From Maribacter forsetii DSM 18668 (lineage in GTDB: Bacteria > Bacteroidota > Bacteroidia > Flavobacteriales > Flavobacteriaceae), in assembly GCF_000744105.1 (NCBI RefSeq), contig NZ_JQLH01000001.1:3472001-3536000 (forward strand): a DNA stretch of 64,000 nt, written 5' to 3'. This document shows positions 14,705 to 23,170 of the stretch, piece by piece. Position numbers and translations under genes: made by a program. The notes beneath the pieces were generated by a model. The model was given only the letters and a program-made list of their open reading frames with translations, searched no databases and had not been told where the DNA came from. Each line of letters begins with the position of its first letter. The first letter of the stretch is position 1.

Positions 14705-17251
14705 CTATGCCGAATTTCGACTTGCATTAATATTTCCGTAAAGAGACCTTGTTACAATTTTTTCATACAACTCTTTAAACTCCGTCCCCTCTCCAATTCT
14801 TTGTAATGCGTATTGTTGAATTACTAATAATGGTAATACAATGCTTTCACGAATTTTTATGGATTCTCTAGATATCGCTTCTTTCTTCATTAATATTTCC
14901 ATACCAGAAAGTTTTAAGAGCATTGCTTTAGATAACTCATATTCTGCAAGAAGAATTTCCCAAAAGGCTCCATATTCTTCATTCTCCTTCATATAACTAG
15001 TCAACTCAAAATAACATTTGGTAAGACTCATCATACTGTTCATCATCAAAGCTTGAAAGAACGGCACCTCTTCATACAATCTTTTAGCTTCATCAAATCT
15101 ACCTTCATCTTCCATTTTTTTCAAAGCTGTACCAATACCGTAATAACCTGGCACGTTTTGCTTTAGCTGACTCCAAGATCCCACAAATGAAATTGCTCTT
15201 AAATCTGACAATTCTAGTTTCGCCTTGTTTCCTCTTTTCCCCGGTCTACTACCAATGTTAGCTTTGGTATAATATTTAAGGGTACTCATATTTTCCAAGT
15301 ACGGCATAAACTTGTCATGATGCTTTAAGTCATCATATTTTTTGAAACTTGATTCAGATAATTCTTCTATCAAATTTCTATCGGATTCTGAAATAACAAT
15401 TTCCTTTTCTAAAATGGTATTTGACAACCCAGCCGTAAGCAACTGTTCACTATTATAAATGAACTGTTCTTTTGTACCATAGGTACTGGTAATTGTTTGC
15501 CCTTGAATGGTTAACTGAATTTCATTATTTGCAACTTTATTGGTTTGTGCTGCATAAAAGCGATGCGTTTTACCACCACCTCTTGCTGGTGGTCCTCCCC
15601 TACCATCAAAAAATACGGCGGCAATATCATGCTGATCACAAACTTCTGACAGCTCTTCTTTAGTTTTCAAAATAGACCAGTTCGCCTTTAAATAACCACC
15701 ATCTTTAGTACCATCTGAAAAACCAAGCATTATAGTTTGCTTTTTATTTCTATTCTCTAAATGAGCTTTATATTCTGGTAAGTTAAATAAGAACTGCATT
15801 GTATCTTGAGCTGTATCCATACCATTCATAGTTTCAAACAATGGTACAATGTCAAAAGTTATTTCCTTATCTGCCCAACCACACCATCTAAATAATGCGT
15901 AAACAAATAGTATAGAGAACTTATCTTCTGAGTTACTGATTATATATCTGTTACACCCTTCTTCACCGTTCTTTGACTGTATGGTCTGTAGCTGTAATAT
16001 ATTCTTAATGGTATCCTTTACAATATCCTCTTCATAATCACTTGCAGATAAATTTAAATTCTCATGCAATAGAATATCAATTAATTTTTCTTCGGATAAC
16101 TCGTTAAGTTCCTCTTTAATAAATCCGTTCTTTTTCAAAACCTCTACCATTACTTTGGTATGCATACTGTGGTCTTGGCGAATATCTATGGTTGCAAAGT
16201 GAACTTTAAAAATCTTTACCTTATCAATAAATTTTTCTAAATCTTTTAAATAAAGACCTTGGTACTTCTCAATAAGTATTGACCTTATTTCCTCTAAAGG
16301 AACAATTAAATCTTCATAACCAATATCCTTTGAACTATCGAACATAGCGGTATACAAGTTAGACCTCAATTTCTGTAAAGGTTCTTGTACCGCTTTAAAA
16401 GTAAGCTTATGTACCAACCCCTTTAAATCATTGTAATAACACTTCATTAATGTTAAACGAAGTTCGTTCATTACATCTCTGGTAATATCTGCAGTTACGA
16501 ACGGATTACCATCACGGTCACCACCAGGCCAGAACCCTAACTTTACTATATCATGATTTTCAAATTGCTTGGAGCCTACACTACCCTTTATATAGGCATA
16601 CATGTCTCCGATAGCATCATAATAAACATGTCTTAAGGTGTATATAATATTCTTTGCTTCATCTAACGGAGTTGGCTTTTTAGCATTTATCAATGAGGTA
16701 AGACCTAATTGTTGCAGTCCTACATCTATTTCATCTATTTTATCTTCTAAAATCAATGTTCTAAGATTAGTGATAATATCCAATACCGCTGGAGTATAGA
16801 ACTGTGTTGGGTGTGCTGTTAAAACAATACGTGCACTGAAAGTGCTTAGTTTATCCCAAATGGTATCCCAAGAATTATTCTTTTCAACCAATTGAAAATA
16901 ATCTTTTAAAGACAAAGAACTTGAATGCTTATGTAATTTTGGAAATGCAGCATCTTCAACACTATCATAAAGCACCACTTGACGCTCTACATATTGTATG
17001 ATGCGAAACATGAAGTCTATCTGTTCTTTTTCGGATTTTATCTCTACAAAATTCTCGAAAAAGTTTTCCAGTATTTCCTTAGGGTTTAGCCCATCGCTCA
17101 ATCCTTTTTCAGATTGATTCAGCAATAACGGAATCAACATACCCACATTCTCGATGTTCTCGTAGGGTAAGTTTAAAAATAGACTATTGTATACGTTAAA
17201 TTTATTTTGAACAGATTTCTTAAATTCTGCTAACCTTTCTTGTTGTTGCAT
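14705..17251 (-). CDS. ppc: Phosphoenolpyruvate carboxylase
   Basis: 848 residues. It forms oxaloacetate from PEP and bicarbonate, replenishing the TCA cycle. The catalytic His147 lies in LTAHPTQ; other conserved blocks are FWPGGDRDGNPFVT, MLGFSDGTKDGGYLKANW, FFDGRGGPPARGGG (glycine loop) and GSRPGKRGNKAKLELSDLRA. The protein ends in RNSA, whereas most characterised enzymes end in RNTG; the C-terminal residues line the active site, so this is a minor oddity. It is a single gene; about 300 bases upstream lack other genes. A small hairpin GCCGT/ACGGC lies in its 5' untranslated region (17268-17283). Confidence 0.97.
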   Translation of the reverse strand: MQQQERLAEFKKSVQNKFNVYNSLFLNLPYENIENVGMLIPLLLNQSEKGLSDGLNPKEILENFFENFVEIKSEKEQIDFMFRIIQYVERQVVLYDSVEDAAFPKLHKHSSSLSLKDYFQLVEKNNSWDTIWDKLSTFSARIVLTAHPTQFYTPAVLDIITNLRTLILEDKIDEIDVGLQQLGLTSLINAKKPTPLDEAKNIIYTLRHVYYDAIGDMYAYIKGSVGSKQFENHDIVKLGFWPGGDRDGNPFVTADITRDVMNELRLTLMKCYYNDLKGLVHKLTFKAVQEPLQKLRSNLYTAMFDSSKDIGYEDLIVPLEEIRSILIEKYQGLYLKDLEKFIDKVKIFKVHFATIDIRQDHSMHTKVMVEVLKKNGFIKEELNELSEEKLIDILLHENLNLSASDYEEDIVKDTIKNILQLQTIQSKNGEEGCNRYIISNSEDKFSILFVYALFRWCGWADKEITFDIVPLFETMNGMDTAQDTMQFLFNLPEYKAHLENRNKKQTIMLGFSDGTKDGGYLKANWSILKTKEELSEVCDQHDIAAVFFDGRGGPPARGGGKTHRFYAAQTNKVANNEIQLTIQGQTITSTYGTKEQFIYNSEQLLTAGLSNTILEKEIVISESDRNLIEELSESSFKKYDDLKHHDKFMPYLENMSTLKYYTKANIGSRPGKRGNKAKLELSDLRAISFVGSWSQLKQNVPGYYGIGTALKKMEDEGRFDEAKRLYEEVPFFQALMMNSMMSLTKCYFELTSYMKENEEYGAFWEILLAEYELSKAMLLKLSGMEILMKKEAISRESIKIRESIVLPLLVIQQYALQRIGEGTEFKELYEKIVTRSLYGNINASRNSA

Positions 17252-17481
17252 ATATTAAAAACTTTTAGCCGTGACTTTACGGCAAACATTTTAAAATTCG
17301 AACATAAATATCGCTATTCCAAGAGAAAATAGAGAATCATTTTTGTGAAATATCATATTCATAGAAGTATACCACAAAATTGTGTGTATTGACAACAAAT
17401 ATTCCAAAATAAAAGACAAGCTATATATCTTTACAGTGTAAATAAGTAATAAAATTTTTCATTTTCATATAGTGTTCTCGT

Positions 17482-17516
17482 AAAAGAGTCTTGTCTCAAA
17501 AGCAGGACTCTTTTTA
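17482..17516. terminator. Putative terminator hairpin in the ppc upstream region
   Basis: AAAAGAGTC (17482-17490) pairs with GACTCTTTT (17506-17514), and the stem can be extended inward with a G-U pair. T-tracts occur on both sides. It lies just after the end of the minus-strand glycosylase gene (stop at 17549), which it may terminate. The rest of 17252-17548 is AT-rich and I see no other gene in it. Confidence 0.6.
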
Positions 17517-17548
17517 GTTTGTAGAGATTAGGAAACTAAATCTTCTCC

Positions 17549-18217
17549 TTAAAAGTAACCTTGGTATTGAAGAACCCTAAAATCAACGGTATTGAACTTA
17601 GGATTTTCTTTTTTCATTCTCTTATAACTATCAAGACTTCCCACCGCTCTATTTGCGGCGCCAGAAGGAGCAATCAATGAGATTGTTCTAATTACTTTGT
17701 TCGTTACAGGATGCGTGAAGTTGTGATTTCTTGGAACATCATTAGTAACCCTGTTTAGCATCAACCCATGTTCTTTCAAATGTTTCCTAAAAAAATACTC
17801 AGGTCCATTTTTACTATTTCCTCCAGTAAAAAGTATTGTATGTACTTTCGGATACTTTTCTAAATATCCTAAAACATCTCTCAACTCAATATTTTGCATT
17901 CCAATATCTGATGCATCTATTTTTTCACGTTCAGCAGATGCTACAATATCACAAATACCTATTTGTCTTTCCCTTAAAAAATTTTTACGTTGGTCAATTG
18001 CCTCTTTAGAAGTCTCAAACTTTAGATTTAAATTGAATATTTTATCTAAAATTGGCCACAGCTGACCATCACGACTTCCATAGCAAAAATTGACATCACC
18101 CGCTTTTAAATCTCCAGTGGTAAAACGGGGCGGCGGTAATGTTCCTACAATTAACTTTTCAGTAAATTCATCTATAAAAGGTTCATATGGGTGAGTATGT
18201 TGAAATTTCTTTTGCAT
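17549..18217 (-). CDS. Uracil-DNA glycosylase family protein
   Basis: 222-residue protein of the UDG superfamily. LIVGTLPPP (about 22-30) is a variant of the GxxPG catalytic loop, followed by FCYGSRDGQLWPIL, which corresponds to the base-binding region seen as Y-x-x-P-x-N-x-F-W in Mug-like enzymes, then GICDIVASAE and SGAANRA near the C-terminus. It probably excises a damaged base from DNA, but the typical catalytic Asn/Asp cannot be assigned by eye. Most alike are the hypoxanthine/Mug-like groups. The neighbour THX gene runs divergently. Confidence 0.72.
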   Translation of the reverse strand: MQKKFQHTHPYEPFIDEFTEKLIVGTLPPPRFTTGDLKAGDVNFCYGSRDGQLWPILDKIFNLNLKFETSKEAIDQRKNFLRERQIGICDIVASAEREKIDASDIGMQNIELRDVLGYLEKYPKVHTILFTGGNSKNGPEYFFRKHLKEHGLMLNRVTNDVPRNHNFTHPVTNKVIRTISLIAPSGAANRAVGSLDSYKRMKKENPKFNTVDFRVLQYQGYF

Positions 18218-18300
18218 TAGTGTTTTATTCTCATGAGCCTATTTTACAGATAAATCTTCTCTAATTTACTAACTTAAACAGAAATCAAAGAAATAGAGAG

Positions 18301-18429
18301 ATGGGAAAAGGAGACAAAAAATCAAAAAAAGGAAAAATATCCAATAGTTCTTATGGAGCAAGAAGACCACGTAAAATTAAAAAGAGACCTACGGTTGAAG
18401 AAAAAATAAAAATCAATAAAAAGAAGTAG
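18301..18429 (+). CDS. 30S ribosomal protein THX
   Basis: A 42-residue, strongly basic protein beginning MGKGDKKSKKGKI followed by SSYGARRPRK, which matches the Bacteroidota form of the THX (S31/bTHX) ribosomal protein that binds in the head of the small subunit. It is preceded by an A/G-rich tract just upstream of the ATG (AGAAATAGAGAG). It ends three bases before the convergent lipoprotein gene. Because it is so short, it is easily missed by gene finders. Confidence 0.88.
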   Translation: MGKGDKKSKKGKISNSSYGARRPRKIKKRPTVEEKIKINKKK

Positions 18430-18431
18430 CT

Positions 18432-18803
18432 CTAATCGTCTATTCTAAAGGTTAAGTCTACTTGATTCTCTTCATCTAAAGATATCTCGTACGTATAAAA
18501 TCCTATTGGTAAAGTGTCTGTTGACATCTCTACAGGCACATAATTTAAGCTAGTAGAATCTGTTAGAATTGATAATGCCGTATACGCATACGCCCTTTCA
18601 AATTCCATATATTCTGAAAATTCACCTGCTTCAATATTCTCATAAACAGTGTCATTTTCAACTATACGCACTTCGCTAAAAAAAAGTTCTGTACTGTTTT
18701 GAACGCGAATATTGACCAAGTTAACTTCATCATCTCTATCTGTACAAGAGAACAGAAGTACAACGATAATTACTGAAAGTAAATAAACCCTATTCATAGA
18801 CAT
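18432..18803 (-). CDS. Hypothetical lipoprotein
   Basis: 123-residue protein with a type II signal peptide: hydrophobic segment VYLLSVIIVVLLFSC, with the lipobox cysteine near residue 20. The acidic residues after the Cys (TDRDDE) fit the surface-export signal described for some Bacteroidota lipoproteins, though this is an inference. The mature part is a short, acidic beta-rich domain of about 100 residues that I do not recognise. An alternative start at MNRVYLL (18797) is equally possible. Downstream is yaaA in the same direction, with a gap to be read against that gene's own promoter. Confidence 0.65.
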   Translation of the reverse strand: MSMNRVYLLSVIIVVLLFSCTDRDDEVNLVNIRVQNSTELFFSEVRIVENDTVYENIEAGEFSEYMEFERAYAYTALSILTDSTSLNYVPVEMSTDTLPIGFYTYEISLDEENQVDLTFRIDD

Positions 18804-18844
18804 ATTATTATATACTCTATGAACGAAAAAGAGTAGATTATATT

Positions 18845-19606
18845 TTATCTAATAAAGACAGGTTGGTTTTCTTTTAAGGTATGTTCTTGACTAAATTGGT
18901 ATTCGTCTAAATTAAACCCTTTAATATCGTTAAGGGTTTTAGCATTGGTATCAATAATATATCTAACCATAGCACCTCTTGCCTTCTTAGCAAAGAAACT
19001 TATGATCTTTAACTTATCATTCTTCCAATCTTTAAAAACCGGAGTAATAATTTCTGCTTTTATTTTTTTAGGTTTTAGTGCACTGTAGTATTCATTACTA
19101 GCCAAGTTTACCAAAAGTTCACCATCTACCATCTCATTGTTTAAATGATCTGTTAGCCTCTCTCCCCAATATTCATACAAGTTTTTCTTTCTCCCAATTT
19201 TTAAAGAAGTACCCATTTCTAGACGATATGGCTGCATTAAATCCAATGGTTTCAAAATACCGTACTGCCCAGATAAAATTCTAAGGGTTTGTTGCAACTT
19301 CTCCATTTTTTCTTCAGGTAACGTGTACGCTTCTAAACCTTGGTAAACATCTCCGCTAAAGGCATAAACCGCAGGCCTTGCGTTATTTGGTGTAAACGGT
19401 ACTGTAAAATCTTGATTGCGTTGCCAGTTTAATTGCGCCAAATTATCTGAAATAGACATTAGTTCAGAAAGCGCTTTTGGTTTCTTTTTCTTTAAAACCT
19501 TATTCAGCTTTTCAGCATCTTCTATAAATTCTGGTGACGTATATGTTGTAGTTGGCAACTCACTTTCGTAATTCAATGACTTAGCCGGAGAAATAACAAT
19601 TTTCAT
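18845..19606 (-). CDS. yaaA: Peroxide stress protein YaaA (DUF328)
   Basis: 253 residues. The start MKIVISPAKSLNYE and the blocks LMSISDNLAQLNWQRNQ, PAVYAFSGDVYQGL, RILSGQYGILKPLDLMQPYRLEMG and LASNEYYSAL are conserved in this DNA-binding family. In E. coli YaaA lowers free iron and DNA damage during peroxide stress; that role is transferred by family. It is a single gene with a plausible minus-strand -7 element (TATTTTTG, read from 19632 to 19625) just upstream of the start codon. Confidence 0.93.
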   Translation of the reverse strand: MKIVISPAKSLNYESELPTTTYTSPEFIEDAEKLNKVLKKKKPKALSELMSISDNLAQLNWQRNQDFTVPFTPNNARPAVYAFSGDVYQGLEAYTLPEEKMEKLQQTLRILSGQYGILKPLDLMQPYRLEMGTSLKIGRKKNLYEYWGERLTDHLNNEMVDGELLVNLASNEYYSALKPKKIKAEIITPVFKDWKNDKLKIISFFAKKARGAMVRYIIDTNAKTLNDIKGFNLDEYQFSQEHTLKENQPVFIR

Positions 19607-19696
19607 AGTGCAATTTTAGTACCCCAAAAATAAACAGGATAATTAGGAAGACCTACAAAAGACAAAAAAGAGTTTAAATAGTGGTATTGAAGAATC

Positions 19697-20728
19697 TTAT
19701 TCTATACTATTTTTACTGTAACCCCTCCATTTTTCTATGGCACTGGTCATGTCTTTCGGCACTTCAGAATCAAAGCTCATATGCGCTCCTGTGACGGGAT
19801 GAACAAAGCCTAATGTCTTGGCATGCAATGCTTGTCTTGGCAGTAATTTAAAAGTATTCTCTACAAATTGCTTGTACTTTGTAAAGGTTGTTCCTTTTAA
19901 AATCTTCTCTCCACCGTAACGTTCATCATTAAACAATGTATGCCCAATGTATTTCATATGCACACGAATTTGATGTGTTCTGCCGGTCTCTAATTTACAA
20001 GATACCAAGGTGACGTAACCTAATCTTTCCAATACCTTAAAATGGGTTACCGCTTCCTTACCTTCTTCCCCTTCTGGAAAAACATGCATTTGTAGGCGAT
20101 TTTTAGGATTTCTACCCACATTACCAACTATTGTACCTTCATCTTCTTCAATATTACCCCAAACCAAAGCAACATATTCACGCTCAGAAGTCTTATCAAA
20201 AAATTGCTTTGCTAAATGTGTCATAGCCGCTTCTGTCTTTGCAACTACCAACAGACCAGAGGTATCTTTATCTATACGGTGTACCAAGCCCGGTCTTTCA
20301 TTGCTGTTTGATGGTAAATTATCTGTATGATAAATTAATGCATTGATCAATGTACCAGAATAATTACCGTGCCCTGGGTGCACTACCATGCCCGCCGGTT
20401 TATTCACCACCATTAAAACATCGTCTTCATAAACGATGTCTAATGGAATATCTTCTGGAACCAATAAAAATTCGTGTGGCGGATGCTCAAATAACACCTT
20501 AACCTCATCACCTGCCTTAACCTTATAATTGGATTTTACGATTTTGTCATTGACCCAAACGTGACCATCTTTAGCCGATTGCTGTATTTTATTTCGTGTT
20601 GCATTTTCAATGAAATTCATTAAAAATTTGTCTACACGCAAAGGAACTTGACCTTTAGAAGCTACAACCTTATGATGCTCAAAAAGTTCTCCATCTTCAT
20701 TTTCTGGTCGCTCAATATTATCCTCCAT
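19697..20728 (-). CDS. RluA/RluD-family 23S rRNA pseudouridine synthase
   Basis: 343 residues. An N-terminal S4 RNA-binding domain (about 30-85: LRVDKFL, IQQSAKDGHVWVND) is followed by the synthase domain with VVNKPAGMVVHPG and the catalytic Asp in HRIDKDTSGLLVVAKT. The presence of S4 plus the catalytic sequence and length favour RluD (positions 1911/1915/1917 of 23S rRNA), but RluC or another member cannot be excluded. It starts immediately (no gap) after the PASTA gene stop, so the two are co-transcribed. Confidence 0.9.
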   Translation of the reverse strand: MEDNIERPENEDGELFEHHKVVASKGQVPLRVDKFLMNFIENATRNKIQQSAKDGHVWVNDKIVKSNYKVKAGDEVKVLFEHPPHEFLLVPEDIPLDIVYEDDVLMVVNKPAGMVVHPGHGNYSGTLINALIYHTDNLPSNSNERPGLVHRIDKDTSGLLVVAKTEAAMTHLAKQFFDKTSEREYVALVWGNIEEDEGTIVGNVGRNPKNRLQMHVFPEGEEGKEAVTHFKVLERLGYVTLVSCKLETGRTHQIRVHMKYIGHTLFNDERYGGEKILKGTTFTKYKQFVENTFKLLPRQALHAKTLGFVHPVTGAHMSFDSEVPKDMTSAIEKWRGYSKNSIE

Positions 20729-21319
20729 CTAATCTTCAGATTCCGCTTTAATTATTGCTCTTTCTGTAATACTACCATTACCACATACCAATTCTATCTT
20801 AGATGTTTTAGGTAGTTTGTCACCTGGCTTAATATCTTTTCCTTTATACTTTATACGATATACCATATCCTTACCCAATTCATCTACATAAGTTACACGT
20901 TGTACATCTAAACCTACGGCTTTCAACATTGAAGAAGCATTACGCTTGGTTACTTGAATAATTTTAGGAACGGTTACTTTTTTATATCCTGAAGGATTTA
21001 CAGTGAAATATATTTTTCTATTCTCCTTAACTTTTGATCCCGCAGAAGGATTTTGTTCAATAATAGAGAACCTAGGGTAATCTGGATTGTAGTTTGCAGA
21101 GTCTAAAACTTCATATCGCAAGCCAGCTTCTTCAATTGATTTTCTCATATCCATAACAGATTTTTTAGAAAAATCCGGTACTTCTACAAACTCACCATGA
21201 TTGGTGGTACTGTTTAGGTATCTTAATGTGACAAAAATCACTATAATCAATACCAACAACGCAAGACCAAGCTGAATTAAAAAAGTCTTACTTTTTAAAA
21301 AATTGAAAAAATTCCTCAT
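20729..21319 (-). CDS. PASTA domain membrane protein
   Basis: 196 residues: short basic N-terminus, one transmembrane helix (about 10-32), and an extracytoplasmic part with two to three PASTA repeats. The repeats show V-P-D-x-x-x-x-x-x-x-x-A (for example FVEVPDFSKKSVMDM, then VTVPKIIQVTKRNASSML). PASTA domains usually bind peptidoglycan-type ligands, but here there is no kinase or penicillin-binding domain. I use the ATG at 21319: an earlier ATG at 21340 overlaps the likely -7 box. It is adjacent to the pseudouridine synthase and divergent from ddl, a cell-wall gene, which may or may not be meaningful. Confidence 0.85.
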   Translation of the reverse strand: MRNFFNFLKSKTFLIQLGLALLVLIIVIFVTLRYLNSTTNHGEFVEVPDFSKKSVMDMRKSIEEAGLRYEVLDSANYNPDYPRFSIIEQNPSAGSKVKENRKIYFTVNPSGYKKVTVPKIIQVTKRNASSMLKAVGLDVQRVTYVDELGKDMVYRIKYKGKDIKPGDKLPKTSKIELVCGNGSITERAIIKAESED

Positions 21320-21337
21320 ACATATTATTTGACCCGA

Positions 21338-21345
21338 CAAATATA
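21338..21345 (-). promoter_or_regulatory. -7 promoter element for the PASTA-RluD operon
   Basis: Read on the minus strand the sequence is TATATTTG, a perfect TAnnTTTG match, about 20 bases upstream of the ATG at 21319. I see no good -33 TTTG. The position rules against the longer protein start. Confidence 0.6.
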
Positions 21346-21493
21346 GTAAATGCCCTCATACCATTTTACAGCATTGGTTTATAGTTCTTGGTATGATAAA
21401 AAATACTTCATATTTGTTGAATGCCGAATGTTTTCTTTTTTATTTTATTTCAATACTCCATCTTTGCTTTAACATTCTTATTAGACCATACAC

Positions 21494-22468
21494 ATGAAAA
21501 AAAATATTGCAATTATAATGGGCGGTTATTCTAGTGAATATAAAATATCGCTTAAAAGTGGAAATGTGGTCTATGATTACCTGAACAAAGGTAAATTCAA
21601 TCTATATAGAATACATATTTCCAAAGACAAATGGGTATATGTAGATGATAAGGGCAATGAAACATCTGTAGACAGAAATGACTTCTCTATCCCTTTAAAC
21701 GGCACATCAATAACATTTGATTGTGTTTTTAATGCCATTCATGGTTCGCCTGGTGAAGACGGACTCATGCAAGCTTATTTTGAATTATTAGGAATAAAAC
21801 ATACTTCTTGTAATTTCTACCAAGCTGCTTTAACCTTCAATAAAAGAGATCTGTTGAGCGTTTTAAAACCTTACGGAATTAAAGCAGCACCATCTTACTA
21901 TCTTAACTTAGGCGACGAAATAAATGAAACCGAAATTATTGATAAGGTCAAGCTACCTTGTTTTGTAAAGGCCAATAAGTCTGGTAGTAGTTTTGGTATT
22001 ACTAAAGTCTATAAATCAGAAGAGCTTAAAGCCGCTATTGAAACAGCCTATAAAGAAGATGATGAAATTATTATTGAAGGTTTTCTTGACGGCACAGAGG
22101 TTTCAGTCGGTGTATTAAAACTGAATGGAAAAACTACAGTTTTACCGATAACAGAAATAGTTTCTGAAAATGACTTTTTTGACTACCAAGCTAAATACGA
22201 AGGTAAATCTCAAGAAATTACACCTGCAAGAATAAACCCTGAACAATTGGAAAAGGTAACTATAGCAACAAAAAGAATTTATGACGTGCTAAAAATGACG
22301 GGGTTCTCTAGAAGTGAATTTATATTTATAGGCAATGAACCTTTCTTATTAGAAATGAACACTACACCAGGTTTAACTACTGAAAGCATTTTACCTCAAC
22401 AAGCAAAAGAAGCTGGTATTGAATTAGGTATGTTATTTGAGTACGCCATTAATGAGGCATTGTCATAA
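21494..22468 (+). CDS. ddl: D-alanine--D-alanine ligase
   Basis: 324-residue ATP-grasp enzyme making the D-Ala-D-Ala dipeptide of peptidoglycan. Present are IIMGGYSSEYKIS, AIHGSPGEDG, the ATP-grasp PCFVKANKSGSSFGI (about 157-171), a Lys/Glu set, IIIEGFLDGTEVSVG, and the metal-binding EMNTTPGLT near 290. It stands alone between divergent PASTA and downstream coaD. The first residue is at the ATG close to a weak -7-like CATCTTTG at about 21462-21469. Fully conserved, no oddities. Confidence 0.95.
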   Translation: MKKNIAIIMGGYSSEYKISLKSGNVVYDYLNKGKFNLYRIHISKDKWVYVDDKGNETSVDRNDFSIPLNGTSITFDCVFNAIHGSPGEDGLMQAYFELLGIKHTSCNFYQAALTFNKRDLLSVLKPYGIKAAPSYYLNLGDEINETEIIDKVKLPCFVKANKSGSSFGITKVYKSEELKAAIETAYKEDDEIIIEGFLDGTEVSVGVLKLNGKTTVLPITEIVSENDFFDYQAKYEGKSQEITPARINPEQLEKVTIATKRIYDVLKMTGFSRSEFIFIGNEPFLLEMNTTPGLTTESILPQQAKEAGIELGMLFEYAINEALS

Positions 22469-22594
22469 ATTGCCTATATTTAAGATGTAAATTACCTCTA
22501 AGCAAGCCCGCGAGGTATTGAACTAAAAACACAACTAATATTTCGACATAAATGTTGGATTATTTAATTCTCGATTATCGAGTAAAATATACTT

Positions 22595-23047
22595 ATGAGA
22601 CGCGCAATTTTTCCCGGTTCTTTTGATCCTTTAACTTTAGGTCACCATGATATAATTATGCGTGGTATCACTTTATTTGATGAAGTCATAATCGCTATCG
22701 GAAAAAATGCAGATAAAAAGTATATGTTTAGCCTAGAACAACGTATACAATTTATAGAAGAAGCTTTTAAAGATGTACCTTCTATATCTGTAAAATCATA
22801 TGTAGGACTAACAGTGGATTTTTGTAAGAAAGTCGATGCAAATTTTATTTTAAGAGGATTACGAAATCCGGGTGATTTTGAGTTTGAGAAGGCAATTGCA
22901 CACACAAACAGAAAACTATCTGAGATAGAAACCGTGTTTCTATTGACCTCATCGGGCAAATCTTACATTAGCTCCTCTATTGTAAGAGACGTAATACGCA
23001 ATGGAGGCGATTATACAGGTTTAGTACCCAATTCTGTAAGAAAATAA
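22595..23047 (+). CDS. coaD: Phosphopantetheine adenylyltransferase
   Basis: 150-residue nucleotidyltransferase in coenzyme A synthesis. The start MRRAIFPGSFDPLTLGHHDI contains the T-x-G-H ATP-binding motif, LRGLRNPGDFEFE is the CoA/pantetheine-binding region, and SYISSSIVRDVIRNGGD is the C-terminal ISSTxVR-like block. The length matches the family. An imperfect hairpin (CTCGAT-t-ATCGAG) sits 13 bases upstream of the ATG, at 22570-22582. Confidence 0.95.
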   Translation: MRRAIFPGSFDPLTLGHHDIIMRGITLFDEVIIAIGKNADKKYMFSLEQRIQFIEEAFKDVPSISVKSYVGLTVDFCKKVDANFILRGLRNPGDFEFEKAIAHTNRKLSEIETVFLLTSSGKSYISSSIVRDVIRNGGDYTGLVPNSVRK

Positions 23048-23170
23048 GTGTCGTTCGTCGGCCAGACAACAAGAATTCCAATTTCAACCACAACTTTTCA
23101 CAAAAACACAACAATTTACATGGGCAAACTGTAATTTTCCTATAAATTCGTAAGAAAATTCTTTCCACCA

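Noticed and set aside
17252..17548. Small RNA gene upstream of ppc
   Set aside because: Only a terminator-like hairpin is seen; no promoter or conserved structure could be supported by eye.
22488..22525. TACCTC/GAGGTA hairpin in the ddl-coaD spacer as a terminator or repeat
   Set aside because: Six-base stem with a long loop and no T-run; no second copy in the window.
22570..22582. Palindrome CTCGAT-t-ATCGAG before coaD as an operator
   Set aside because: Only one copy seen, no regulator nearby and no overlap with a clear promoter; noted only as a hairpin.
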